The notes under the pieces are model-generated. The model did not search any database and was not told the DNA's origin. It worked only from the letters and a program-made list of their open reading frames with translations. The position numbers were made by a program, and so were the translations under genes. From Flectonema sp. DT1601 (lineage: Eukaryota > Euglenozoa > Diplonemea > Diplonemida > Diplonemidae): DNA of 64,000 nt. The stretch lies in assembly GCA_964019425.1 (NCBI GenBank), contig OZ025831.1:62001-126000 (forward strand), given 5' to 3'. Below are positions 42,355 through 52,994 of this stretch, piece by piece (the first letter of the stretch is position 1; the number at the start of each line of letters is the position of its first letter).

Positions 42355-43344
42355 CTACTCACTTGATTCGTCGTCACTGTAATCGTCAGAGTTTAATAAG
42401 ATGAAAGGATCTTCACAAGGGTCGTCTTCTTCTTCTATTGAATCAGACTCTGTACTTACAGTTGATGAAGAATCGCTCTCAGCTCCACCCTGAAGTGGAG
42501 GTGGTGGTTTAGCATCATTAAGAACTTCATCAGGTAATTCACATTCAATATTTATTGATTTCGATGTAATCGGTTCTGTTGAAGGAGCCTCAAGAATCAA
42601 TTCGATACATCCCGTGGGTTGTGAAGAAGCCTCAATCTGTTCAACTGCTGGGCTAGTTAAAGATGAAACAGCGTATTCTGCAAGAGACGCACCGACTAGA
42701 GAGCCGGCTATAGAACCAATCCCAGTACCTAGTCCTGGCATTGCAAAGGTTCCTACTGCTGTGCCTAGAACTCCACCTCCTAAGGATCCGAGTGCTGATG
42801 AGATGTGAAGACCAGTTCTTGCTAAGAAATCAGATAGAGAAACACTTCCTGATGCCAACAGCCATGAAAACTCTGTTATCTCATGAACCAATAGCGAGGC
42901 AGCTATTACTAAGATCCTCCCTCGCAATCCAACCGTCCGAACTGTACTGGAGAGACCAGCAGCAGCGATATCGTCAAATCCACCTCCAACAGATTTCATA
43001 AAACGATCAGCAAATGCTGTTCCCACTACAGGTATTCTTACAATAATTTGTTTTGCTGCCTGTGCTTCAATAGTAGCTGATATGATGGTACTCTGAGCGA
43101 GACCTTTTACTACTTCTGTTCCTGACTTTGATGATAAATCATGTAGACAAGTCTTTGCGTACATCTTTCCAAACATCATTCCTGCTGATCCGAATAACCG
43201 TACTCCTGCAACAGCGAGACACTTTGGAAGATCGGTAGTAGCGGAGAGTATTCCGTATTCTATTGGAACGTTAACCGGAACTAATTGGTATTCACCATCA
43301 GTGTTGTCTTCAACTTCTGGTTCCTCCTCTCGGGTACTTAACAT
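42355..43344 (-). CDS. Glycine-zipper hydrophobic protein, hypothetical
   Basis: 329 residues from ATG 43342-43344. The N-terminus is acidic. The middle (about 40-210) is a chain of Gly/Ala-rich hydrophobic helices, ending in a clear glycine-zipper region (SLGGGVLGTAVGTF, then GLGTGIGSIAGSLVGASLA) like those in membrane-inserting or pore-like segments. The last 80 residues are very acidic with a Pro run (PPPPLQGG). It probably associates with an organelle membrane. Similar Gly-zipper proteins are common in bacteria and protists without agreed function. An acceptor-like CAATTCACAG lies 16 bases before the ATG. Confidence 0.68.
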   Translation of the reverse strand: MLSTREEEPEVEDNTDGEYQLVPVNVPIEYGILSATTDLPKCLAVAGVRLFGSAGMMFGKMYAKTCLHDLSSKSGTEVVKGLAQSTIISATIEAQAAKQIIVRIPVVGTAFADRFMKSVGGGFDDIAAAGLSSTVRTVGLRGRILVIAASLLVHEITEFSWLLASGSVSLSDFLARTGLHISSALGSLGGGVLGTAVGTFAMPGLGTGIGSIAGSLVGASLAEYAVSSLTSPAVEQIEASSQPTGCIELILEAPSTEPITSKSINIECELPDEVLNDAKPPPPLQGGAESDSSSTVSTESDSIEEEDDPCEDPFILLNSDDYSDDESSE

Positions 43345-43552
43345 CTTTATTTCGTTTCTGTGAATTGAGAAGATGATTAATTATAAGTGTTGACATTCAT
43401 CTCATTGGATTAGTATGATAGTTGTGATCGATGGTCTGAATGATAAATTAATTAAAATAATAAAAGAAATCATCAAACAACAAACCAGTTGACCCCACAA
43501 CTGTAAAGATGTTAAGATAATGGGAAGTAACAATAATATAAACAATTACCTA

Positions 43553-44233
43553 CTAGGTTGCTACTTGTGATCCCTTTCGGGATTCAGAAGGTGGAATTTC
43601 TTCACCGGGTGGTGGGGGAGGAGGAGGTGGTCGCTGACCTTCTTGCATAGTTTTAGCGAAGTCAAGGAAATCAATGTCTGGATTGTCAGATGGGTCATCA
43701 GGATTTCCAAATAGTCTGCGAAGCTCATCAACTTCAGCAGGTGACAAGACATCTTCTCCAAGTTTAGTTAATATCGTTATTAAGTTCTTTAGTGATATCT
43801 TTCCTTTTTGGTATTGACGATCAAATACTTTGAAACTGTCAAAGATCTGTTCCTCACATCTTCGATTATTTTTATAACTCTGCTCAACCGCTTCAATAAA
43901 TACCAACCAATTGTACTTTGGAACATCATCCGGAAGGACTGCGGCTGCCTTCTTTTCGTCTTCTTCGTCTTTCTTTGCTTTACTTTTATCTTCTTTTTTT
44001 TTCTTTTTATCATCTTTTTTATCTTCTTGGTCATAAGCAGTCATTTTCTTCACTACTTCATCCATGTCTTTCGCTGTTGGGTTCATTCCTATCCCGCGTA
44101 AGATAAATAAAACATCATTAAAACTGATGAGTGGTTCTTGTCCTTCTTTCTTTGCTGCTTTTATTTGAAAAAGTGCCTGAGCATCGTTTATAACATCACT
44201 TGTAAGTACTGCTGGACCTTTATTCATGGCCAT
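43553..44233 (-). CDS. Calmodulin-like EF-hand protein
   Basis: 226 residues from ATG 44231-44233. Helix-loop-helix units resemble calmodulin or centrin: SFNDVLFILRGIGMNPTAKD (an EF-hand style helix pair) near the N-terminus, and DSFKVFDRQYQKGKISLKNL then DFLDFAKTM in the second half. The loops are degenerate (DRQYQKGKISLK lacks several Ca ligands), so calcium binding is doubtful for at least one. A highly charged Lys/Asp/Glu insert of about 30 residues splits the N-terminal pair from the rest, and the C-terminus has eight consecutive Pro. It may be an axonemal or cytoskeletal calmodulin relative, which would fit the ciliary genes nearby, but I cannot name the family. Confidence 0.72.
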   Translation of the reverse strand: MAMNKGPAVLTSDVINDAQALFQIKAAKKEGQEPLISFNDVLFILRGIGMNPTAKDMDEVVKKMTAYDQEDKKDDKKKKKEDKSKAKKDEEDEKKAAAVLPDDVPKYNWLVFIEAVEQSYKNNRRCEEQIFDSFKVFDRQYQKGKISLKNLITILTKLGEDVLSPAEVDELRRLFGNPDDPSDNPDIDFLDFAKTMQEGQRPPPPPPPPGEEIPPSESRKGSQVAT

Positions 44234-44247
44234 GGTTTTCTTATTTA

Positions 44248-44270
44248 CTGAAGGGTGATTCGAAAGAATT
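44248..44270 (-). promoter_or_regulatory. Predicted 3' splice acceptor before EF-hand gene
   Basis: TCTTTCGAATCACCCTTCAG on the minus strand ends 14 bases before the ATG. Confidence 0.45.
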
Positions 44271-44305
44271 ACGTAAATAGTGGTCGTCTCACAGATTTTA
44301 GTTTA

Positions 44306-44409
44306 GTTTAGTTAGCAAAATACAAACTGATGACCACGGGTAGCCCGCATCAGTAAGGACCCAATCGCGAAGATTGTAGTTTCATAGTATTGGCTGGAAG
44401 TGATCGATT
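44306..44409. repeat. Interspersed repeat family B, copy 1
   Basis: Runs from GTTTAGTTAGCAAAATACAA through AGCCCGCATCAGTAAGGACC and ATCGCGAAGATTGTAGTTTC to GGCTGGAAGTGATCGA. Nearly identical to 51464-51575, which has about 8 extra bases before the AGCCCGC block. Confidence 0.8.
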
Positions 44410-45689
44410 TTATAGAGAGCAAAACAGTTACCTGTGAAGAAAAGATGATGAAATTAAAATAAAATAAAAAACTCGATGACAATTAAAAAAATATCAAAAA
44501 AAAAAAAAAACATCGAGAAAAGAAATAATAACCGGATCGGATTAAATGATTCAGCAACGGTATTTTGCAACAGAAAAAAAAAAGAAGGGTGGGGGAAGAA
44601 GGAAAAAAATAGAAAGCCTTTTTCAGATTGACATGCAGGGGTACTCAACGAATAAACCAACACAACAACAAAGGCTATATAAGATGAAAAAAAAAAAACA
44701 ACACAGCAAAAGAATAAAAAGAAATAAGATATTATCGTTGAGAGTGTGAAACTAATTTTTTTTTTTTTTTTTTTTTTTTCATTCTCATCATGTTGTTCAA
44801 GCAACTAGCACAAATGATAGTACATGGCTTTATTAACTGAAGAATTAATTTTAAAAAAAAAAAAAAAAAAAAAAAGGCAGCTCAAACCCTAACGATTGAA
44901 ACTTATGTTATACTTTTGCACCAACGAGCATTTGACGAACACATGCACATGTGCAACTGGGAGCCGAATGATGAAGAGAGAGAGGAAGAGAGACGCCGTC
45001 AAGAAGGCGGAATACCGCCACTATCTAACAACGGAAAAAAAAGGGTAGGCATGCATGAAAAAGTGAACTACCAACTCGCGAAATTCATGAAAAAAAAAAA
45101 AGAAGATACTCGCAAGACTTCGAGATTTTACGAAAGTCAAACACACAAAAAAAAAAAAAAAAAAAAAAAACCAAAAAGGGGAAAATCTCAACCCCATGCT
45201 ATTCAACTGAAAAACAGTCAGATAACTAAAATGACCGCCTTACAGGGTTCAGCTCGGTCATGTCAGAAACTTTCAAGAGTGCAATTTTGATTCACACACA
45301 AACAAAAAGAAAAGAGAGGAAAAGAAAATGTCCAATACGAGACTACAGAATTCCTTATTTTTTTCCTGGAGCTACATCACCTGATTACTACAATACTATG
45401 TTGGTCGGAGGTCAGGGAAACCCAATACACAAGGTTTAAATATTACCCTAATATGTAATATTTACAAGGAATTAAAAAAAGCAAAGACACTTTCTCTATA
45501 CTAGAAAAAAAAACAAGAAACGAAAAAATAAATAAGGAATCGCAACAATTGGCAATAAGCCTTACGTTTTCGAATAAGAAAAATACATAATTAAAACATC
45601 TACTGAACTTATATCCAAATTGGAAAAGAGAGAAACTAACAAGAGACACGCATAGATGTGTCCTCAACTCCCACTGCCAGCACACCAGA

Positions 45690-45832
45690 TTACAAGATGT
45701 GTAGAAAGTATTGCAATGTTCTTGTTGGGAAAGGATGATATCCTAATAAGAGAGAGAAAACTAATAAAACTCAGCCCTCAACACACCAGATAGTTAATTA
45801 CAAGATGTGTAGAAAAGGTTGCATTGTTCTTG
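45690..45832. repeat. Local direct duplication
   Basis: The phrase ATTACAAGATGTGTAGAAA followed by TTGCAATGTTCTTGTT occurs at about 45690-45725 and again, slightly changed, at about 45790-45832; each is preceded by CACACCAGA. Confidence 0.65.
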
Positions 45833-45918
45833 TTCTTTTAAAAGGAACGCATCCTTTCATTTGATTTTATCATTTTATAGATCATTAAAAAGCAAGAAGA
45901 GGGGGAAAAACTAATATT

Positions 45919-45979
45919 TTTATTCATTTATTTATTCACGAAGCCTTAGGAAGCCAAAAGCCAGGAAAAGCTCACAAGT
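45919..45979. repeat. Interspersed repeat family H, copy 2
   Basis: TTTA-type repeat, then ACGAAGCCTTAGGAAGCCAA and AGCCAGGAAAAGCTCACAAG; matches 26866-26928. Confidence 0.6.
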
Positions 45980-46049
45980 AATAAGACATACTGACTTCAC
46001 GATTTTTTTTTTAAAAAAAAAGAATCCAATCGGTAAATTGATACTGCAC

Positions 46050-46082
46050 TTATCAAACTCAAGTTCTCAGGGAACTTGATGA
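46050..46082. repeat. Short palindrome
   Basis: AAACTCAAGTTC, a five-base loop, then GAACTTGATGAGTTT. The arms pair except for one three-base bulge. It may be a transcript hairpin; it is not next to any gene end. Confidence 0.5.
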
Positions 46083-46381
46083 GTTTTGTGGGAGGAAAGC
46101 GAAAAAACATAATCGCAACGACTCCCTCGCAGTTGGGAACCGTCGGAATGATTCAAGGCAAACAAGAATTGATAGAGAGGGAAGAGCAACAATAAAAAAA
46201 AAAAGCCCTACAAATCCAATCACCTAATCATCACCAATACAAGTAAATTGTTTTTTGTGTGATGCTAACAGTGTTTCCAGAAGTCATTGTATCATAAATA
46301 ACATACTAAGAATAAAGTAATAACGGCTAAGGTCAAAACTCAGCTTTTTTTTTTTAAAGTAACTGCAGATTACGTAAGGGG

Positions 46382-46500
46382 GGTGAAATTTTGATAATGT
46401 AAAAAACATTAACAACTTTAGATATTAAAGAAAAACAAAATTAATATCAAGTACTTGACTGAAAAACATTTGTAGTTCTTAATCAAATAAAATTACATTT
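46382..46500. repeat. Interspersed repeat family C, uninterrupted copy
   Basis: TGATAATGTAAAAAACATTA, AACAACTTTAGATATTAAAG, AATTAATATCAAGTACTTGA and TTTGTAGTTCTTAATCAAAT. Very close to 56667-56789 and to the two halves of 27498-27665. Confidence 0.75.
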
Positions 46501-46577
46501 AGAAAAAAGAAAACATAAAAAGAGAAAACTATATTTTGTGTCTTATCGACCAGAGAACGTTGTCGAATCTGGTAATT

Positions 46578-46821
46578 CGGGGACTACGTACTAACAGGTT
46601 GAGCGTCCCATGCCCTGTAGTCCGTTACAACAGATTACGTAGGGGGTAATTTGATAGGGGGGGGTAACTTGATACTAATATTAAATGGAAAGCAACTTGA
46701 AACTGGCAAAAACGAGAATAGGGTTCGGCCAAACCTGGTTGCAATATAAGAAATCAACAGTTGGTATCGATAGAAAATCCCATATGTGCTGTCGATGGGG
46801 ATTCGGGGGCCACGTACTACA
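46578..46821. repeat. Interspersed repeat families F and G, copy 2
   Basis: GGTTGAGCGTCCCATGCCCT, then GGGTAACTTGATACTAATAT, AAAGCAACTTGAAACTGGCA and TATGTGCTGTCGATGGGGAT; the same blocks occur at 28034-28205. Confidence 0.55.
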
Positions 46822-46824
46822 GGG

Positions 46825-47036
46825 GGGGGTTGTATGTTCGATTTTGTAAAGATTACAACTGTGTTGTATCATAAAAATATAAAGATAATTTAACATTAGT
46901 TCTGAGATACAGTGACTAAGGGTGATGCGCAACTCAGCATATTAAAGTAACTATTAGGTTTCGAGAGTAATCCATATACCTCTTACCTCTATTCTCTCAT
47001 CATCAGTATGGTGTAGAAGTAAGTCAGTCAAATGTT
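46825..47036. repeat. Interspersed repeat family D, copy 2
   Basis: Contains TGTTCGATTTTGTAAAGATT, TTGTATCATAAAAATATAAA and, at the right end, CTCTTACCTCTATTCTCTCA then GTATGGTGTAGAAGTAAG, shared with 7118-7271. Confidence 0.65.
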
Positions 47037-47952
47037 GAGACTGAGTCATTCCAGGAATGTAGTTACTTTAGTTCTACTTTAAGTTTCATGTTCATAATAA
47101 AAAAAACATATTTTTTACTGTTACTAGTTCGTAGCTCACTACTAGTGGAGCACTTTTCTACATTACACTACCAGGAAGGTCTGGAGTTGAAGATCTCTGT
47201 GATTGATAAGGGGCGGTAATTTGATACTATATTTTCAAGTGGTAATTTGAAATGTTTAAGTACATTTAAGAAAAAAATAATAAATAAATAAACACTTGCA
47301 TTCTCAGAATTAAACTAAAATAAAACGATAGTTACAATACAATTGACTAACGGTATTATTTTAGTATAATGGGGGTGAATTCAGGATTTAATAAAGGATC
47401 AAGGAGGGAGAGGTCAACCCGCAAGTCGACAGCTCCAACGAAGGATGCTGCGACATATAAGAGGGGGGGTTAAGCTACGTAAGTATAGTAATAATAACAT
47501 CGTGTCAAAGTTAACAAATATGCACATTTAGTAATTTATGATACGGTAACAAAGGAGGGGTACAAAAAAAAAGAAAAAAAATATCACACAGCGTAGCAAC
47601 GCTTTCCAATCAAAGAGAGCCATGCAAATCATCTACCGCATTAGAAGCGTTAAGAAACTTAAGTGAAATTAATTCAAGCAAAAAAAACAGTTTTAAAAAA
47701 AAAATTAAAAAAAAATAACAAGAGAATAAGGAACGAGAAAAGAGAATTAAGAGGAAAAAATAGGAAAAGAAAATTTTGTCCTTCTGCAAACATTGTGTAA
47801 TCCCAAGGCATACATTAAAAGGTCAATAACAACTCTTGAAAAAAAGAAGAAGAAAAAAAAAAACTTCCATTTTTTTTTTTTTTTTTTCCCCTTCATGAAT
47901 GTCCAAAACACACATAAATAACATTTCTACACGCGGTAATAAAATAATACCA

Positions 47953-50283
47953 TCAGTAAAGCTCTTCAGAGAACGAAGTCACAGAAGCATTCGATTTATC
48001 ACATTTTAGCAGAGAACCAACACTAGGAGACAGCAGTGTTAGAGGAAGGAGGTTCGGGTTGCTAATAGTAGGCTTATCATCAGACTCCCGATGAGAATTA
48101 ACAATTGGAGTATCCCCAACAGGCAGAAACAACGTGTCATCAGCAATTGAAGCATCTTGTAGAGACGTTGCTGACCACTGTTGTTTCTGAATATCTGTAA
48201 AGCTCCCAGAGAAAAAAATATAAATCTCACCAAGTGAATCAATGACAACATTTACAAGCAACACAATTACAGCTAATAAAGTACAGCGGGAAGCAACTTG
48301 AAAAGATTGATGGCCAGGATTCTTTAGTATATAACCATAAGCCATGCACAGCATAGACACAACTTGAAGTAGATAAAATATAACACTAAAGATTAGATCC
48401 CTCATCCTGACATATGGTTTCATTATAATCGAGAATATTACTGCTGTTCCGAATATGATCGCGCTTGATATTTTTAAGTAGCCGCATTGAGGTGAATTTT
48501 TCACTTTCAACGACGTGATAACACCGAGTGTCAACGACGTTAAATACTCTACTATGATATACCATGGTATACTCTGTTTATATGGTTTTATTGCAACTTT
48601 CCATCGAAGTACCCAATGAGTATGTTCATATCTGCTGACCCATTCTCCACTACCAATTAATAATTTTAACCACTTTCCTCGTCTTGTATCATCCCTGTAT
48701 AAAGCTTGACTAGGTACATCTGTGCTTATTCTCTTCAACACAATGAATGGTACAGCAGAACATATTGACATTGATATGGCTCCAGTAAGAACCTGAAACG
48801 GACCTTCTCCATAAAATATAAGAAGTGCCGATGCGATGACAGTTCCTTGATACAGAAACTGAAATATAAAAAGAGGAAATGATGGGAATCTTATAAACCC
48901 TTGCGTGTCAAGTCCCGTGATGAGACTTTTTGAACAAGGAATTCCAAATTTTCTAATAATATGAACAGACAGAACGGATAAGAGTGTGAGTGTAGTAATA
49001 ATTAAATAGTTTCCGATTATAACACCGAGGGGAACACTTCCCGATACTTTCCATCCCACGGGGTGGAATAGAGATGGGAATTTAAATCCCGTTGACCCCT
49101 CAACCGCACACCCCGAACTTGTTGCTATCAAGCTCGTCGCTGAACCCGCCGCTAATCCAACCCCGACGACGGCAGCAGCAGCTGTTACTGTTGCAGTAGT
49201 GTCAACGGTATCCTTGCTGTCAATCACACCAAATGGCATATCCGGTACTAAGGTCTTTGGTACTTGTGTGTCGCGATGGACTCCAACTTCTGGGACACTA
49301 GTCCCTGGTATTGCAGTCGGGGTGTTGGTCACAAGCACTACAGCTTCTGGTTCAGATGTTTGCACAGAATTAACTGGCTCAGATGTGGAGGTATTTGGCG
49401 CCCCTGTAACAGCAACAACTGGTATAGCAGTATCTAGTGAGGGACTTGAACTACCAGGAACAGATGTCACTATCAAAGGACTACTTGTTGATGGTATCTG
49501 AGTAGGTGGAACAATTGTCGGTACCACTGTAGGTGCAACTGTTGGTATCAGAGTTGGTACTGCTGTTGGAACTGCTGTTGGAACCAAAGTTGGAACCGCA
49601 GTAGGTGGAATTGGTACCAACGTAGCAGGAATAGTCAAACACACAACTCCAGTTAAAACAACATGAGTATCATGAATCTCACACTCATCTACTAAGTACA
49701 CTCCGTCTCTTCCTAAGTTAGTTCCAACATCAGTATTCCGACCACCAATAATGAAACCACTATTAGACGATCCCCACAATAAGTTAAGCGTGAATGGTAA
49801 GTTCGCTACACTAAAGCCATCAACATAAACGAACATACGACCACTCTGGTATGCAATCATTATTTGATACCACTTGCCGAGATCTAAGTAAGTGCTCGTA
49901 CCTTGTAATCCAAGACCAGGACCGTATGTAATAAACTGAACTTCCCTAAAGGCGGATATCCGAATAGCAACTCCGTTGTAGCTTTGTTGCAGATTATCGT
50001 CACCCAAATGAAGCAGCACACGATCACCGCTCGATAGTATTTTTGTTCTGATCCCCATCGCAAAGGTTTCTGCACCCTTTGGAAATGCATTGGGGGATCT
50101 GCTAATAAGTTTATACTGATCATGTTCTAACTTCAGTGAGGTACCGCAGATAGCATCTATGTCGCCAACGAACGTGTCAGAAAGGCTGTTTCTATTAAAG
50201 TCATCTTTAAAATTGTTATCTAATTGCCATCTTCCGATCGTCGCTGAGATTGCAGTCAGTAACAGCAGCTGCATATCTGTCAT
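47953..50283 (-). CDS. LamG-like ectodomain, Val-Pro-Thr stalk and multi-span membrane protein
   Basis: 776 residues. The start is ATG 50281-50283; the next Met (residue 4, MQLLLLTAISATIG) could equally start the signal peptide. Residues about 20-220 look like a laminin-G/concanavalin fold (GDRVLLHLGD, YNGVAIRISAF, LGKWYQIMIAYQSGRMFVYV, then DECEIHDTHVVL). A stalk of repeated VPT/VPTA units follows (about 221-290), then a Thr/Ser/Pro-rich linker. From about 405 to 720 there are eight or nine hydrophobic spans (VPLGVIIGNYLIITTLTLL, FPLFIFQFLYQGTVIASALL and others). The cytoplasmic tail is Ser-rich. It may be an adhesion- or sugar-sensing receptor or transporter; no named family recognised for the spans. 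The stalk style matches the surface genes at 1-4008. Confidence 0.8.
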   Translation of the reverse strand: MTDMQLLLLTAISATIGRWQLDNNFKDDFNRNSLSDTFVGDIDAICGTSLKLEHDQYKLISRSPNAFPKGAETFAMGIRTKILSSGDRVLLHLGDDNLQQSYNGVAIRISAFREVQFITYGPGLGLQGTSTYLDLGKWYQIMIAYQSGRMFVYVDGFSVANLPFTLNLLWGSSNSGFIIGGRNTDVGTNLGRDGVYLVDECEIHDTHVVLTGVVCLTIPATLVPIPPTAVPTLVPTAVPTAVPTLIPTVAPTVVPTIVPPTQIPSTSSPLIVTSVPGSSSPSLDTAIPVVAVTGAPNTSTSEPVNSVQTSEPEAVVLVTNTPTAIPGTSVPEVGVHRDTQVPKTLVPDMPFGVIDSKDTVDTTATVTAAAAVVGVGLAAGSATSLIATSSGCAVEGSTGFKFPSLFHPVGWKVSGSVPLGVIIGNYLIITTLTLLSVLSVHIIRKFGIPCSKSLITGLDTQGFIRFPSFPLFIFQFLYQGTVIASALLIFYGEGPFQVLTGAISMSICSAVPFIVLKRISTDVPSQALYRDDTRRGKWLKLLIGSGEWVSRYEHTHWVLRWKVAIKPYKQSIPWYIIVEYLTSLTLGVITSLKVKNSPQCGYLKISSAIIFGTAVIFSIIMKPYVRMRDLIFSVIFYLLQVVSMLCMAYGYILKNPGHQSFQVASRCTLLAVIVLLVNVVIDSLGEIYIFFSGSFTDIQKQQWSATSLQDASIADDTLFLPVGDTPIVNSHRESDDKPTISNPNLLPLTLLSPSVGSLLKCDKSNASVTSFSEELY
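49430..49625 (-). repeat. Val-Pro-Thr codon repeat in stalk
   Basis: In-frame degenerate repeats encoding VPTAVPT-type units form the stalk between the LamG-like domain and the membrane region. The units vary at the third codon position, so this is an old protein repeat rather than a recent microsatellite. Confidence 0.75.
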
Positions 50284-50936
50284 GGGGGAAGAAAATGGAA
50301 ATTATTTTAATAATAAAAAAGTGCACTAAAATTAAAAATACGATTGTTCTGCTGTTCCATAATACACTAGTTTCAGGAGCCTTAATCTTATACTACTTGT
50401 CCCTCTTAGGAGTTCTAAGGGACTTCATTCCAGTTAATTAATAAATCGGATTTATCTATAGACTCAATACTAAGAATAAAAGTTAAACATAAACCATCTT
50501 TGACACTTTCTACTGTAGAAAAAACAATGAGTAATAAATACACCACTTTTTAACTATTTTATTATTATTTTTTTTCGTTCTTTTTTTTTTTTTTTTTTTT
50601 TTTTTTCCCATTACACATTTGTAAGTGGGAATCGATAATCAAAGAATAATAATAATAATAATATTTTAAAAAAAAAGGAACCATCAAAGTAAAAGTTGCT
50701 TATTTTATATTTTGCTGAATAGGCTAACTTCACTGGACAAAGCCAACCATACAAATGTCTATCCTTGCACATGCTGCCTGTAATTGGGTAAGCTCCGCGT
50801 TCAACTTGGCAAGAAGGATATGTACAACAGACACATCCTTTCTTTTCTTCCAAAAAAAAAAAAAAAAATAGCCGTACAACGTTTTTTATTTTAATTTTAT
50901 AATTTTTTTTTTTTCTTAGAGGAGAGACAAAAAATA

Positions 50937-50983
<47 letters not shown>

Positions 50984-52994
50984 TCCAATATACATCGGAC
51001 CTTCTGACTGCGTACATCATAGCTCTCACACCTACGAATTTCTTGGGTAGAGACACTCTTGATTCCCGACTTGACCAGATATTACTCATACCAGCATGAG
51101 AGCTTCGACCCATGTTTATGAACACTCAGTCAAAATGCTAAATTATCACAGTTCTAAAAAATAAAAAAAAAGGGAAAACCCCCAAAAGAAGGTGATCAGC
51201 AACGAATAAAAATTGCTCTCAATTTTTTTCAATGGTGGACACTTGTCAATAAAAGAAAACAAGAAACAACCGAAAACCTAATGACCTTTAAAGTTAATTT
51301 CTTCGAAAACAAGCTGGGGGAAGTGATGTTATGACTGCGTAGAAACAGTTATAACCTATGAGAGAAAGTCTAGTTAGATAAAGTATTGCTATTCAAGCCA
51401 AGGTGTAAGCTGAAATGTTCGAATCTATATTGTACCAGAGTTAACTAAAATAAAACGTTAATAGTTTAGTTAGCAAAATACAAACTGATGACTACGAGGG
51501 GTCTGGGTAGCCCGCATCAGTAAGGACCCAATCGCGAAGATTGTAGTTTCATAGTATTGGCTGGAAGTGATCGACTTCCAGCCTCCACCTTGCCCAGAGG
51601 CTAACAGGTTGTAAACAACTAAAGAAAATAAAAGAGAAACGATCTGGGAGTGGGGGGGAAGGTGAAAAAAAATAAAAAATCTTCTTTCTTTCATATACAT
51701 CTTTCTTTATAATACGACCACATGTGCCATATGCCCACACTCCACGAAAGAAAATAGAAAACCCCGGAACAGTACCGAGGATCGTTCACCCGCAGTTGTC
51801 CAAAGCATTATAAGTGTACTGTGGGCTTACCGAAAAGCTTTAGAAATGTACCACAAAAGATTTGGGCAGCACATAGCCATATCACTCAGCAAGAAATGAA
51901 AACCAAAAGGATCAGGTAAGATGACAGTCAGTTTAAGGTCATAACTACGCCGGACCAAATTAATCATGATACATGCCTTTTTTTTGCACAAAAAAAATAA
52001 AAAAACAATAAAAGTACCGTCACTATAAAACAGGTATCGTAACATTTGCCAAAGTTTCTTTTGACGGAGGCCACTTGAACGTAGCTGAGCACCTCTAGTC
52101 TACGCCACCACAACAGTTAAAAAAACAGCTGTAAATTAAAATAAACGCCCGAAACGAACCCGACGCAAGGCTTTCCCAGACTACCCCAAGAGGGGTTAAT
52201 TGTTTATAATATTTGTATGATATAAATAATATAGACTGGTGTCCTAAACCGTCAGAGACAGCGTAGTACACGATTGCAAAATAAAACACGTGAGCATAGT
52301 GAATCACTACTTGACTCACAACTCCTTATTATACACATCATAAATTAATACTTCTCCGCAGAGAACCAATTTGTTAATATCATCAAAGAGCAGGGATATG
52401 GCGACCCTACAAATAGCCACACGGTTAGGCAGCAGGCAATGTCAACAAGAAAAACAAAAGAAAAAAAGGATTTTCGAAGCAAGCAAGCACTTTTCATTCA
52501 GTCACCTGCATACAAAGCATAAAACACAAATAAAAGTCGTAACCCGTAATTACGGTCAAACAGCAATAAAATCGAAGAAGTACCTGTCACTACTATTCCT
52601 GACTTCTAAACCTCGCGATCTGCTGTCATAAATAAACAGCAAAATGCGGATCTCGTATGGGTACAGCAACAGCATCCTTCATAGGCGACGGGAAATAAAG
52701 ACATGGGAAGGTTTATCAAACAACAGGATTGAGAAAATGAGAGAACGTTAAGGTTTTTTTTTTTTTTTTTTTTTTTTCTTTTTTTTCAAAAGTTAAAAAC
52801 ATCAAACCAAAACTAAAAGAAACGAACAGAAATTATAACAAAAAAACTACTACAAAGATTCATGTGAGAACCTCAAGATTCTTTTTTTTATACGTGAAAA
52901 TATTCAGCGAGAACTCAACAAACCAACAGAGTTCAGTCATTGGAATAAAACAACTACCCAGATCTGGTAATCACCTTTTATAAAAAGAACCTGA
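50284..52994. other. Gene-free island 3
   Basis: No acceptable gene. It contains a 43-base poly-A run (50938-50980), repeat B copy 2 at 51464-51575 and poly-T near 52755. Scattered frames of up to 125 codons are mostly poly-Phe or out of any recognisable composition. Confidence 0.55.
51464..51575. repeat. Interspersed repeat family B, copy 2
   Basis: Same sequence as 44306-44409 (AGCCCGCATCAGTAAGGACC, ATCGCGAAGATTGTAGTTTC). It continues to about 51632 into a part shared with 27380-27480 (CTCCACCTTGCCCAGAG, then CTAACAGGTTGTAAACAAC). Confidence 0.8.

Larger units (their letters stand above)
44234..47952. other. Gene-free island 2, interspersed repeats
   Basis: No acceptable gene in 3.7 kb. 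It carries copies of repeats B, C, D, F, G and H also found in the other islands, and a local duplication at 45690-45832. A plus-strand frame at 44916-45290 is mostly charged low-complexity residues around poly-A and is rejected. Confidence 0.6.

Noticed and set aside
44916-45290. 124-codon plus-strand frame
   Set aside because: It is highly charged, contains several Lys homopolymers from poly-A, lies in a repeat island and is on the wrong strand for the array.
50611-51125. Two poly-Phe frames near the 43-base poly-A run
   Set aside because: They are artefacts of the homopolymer.
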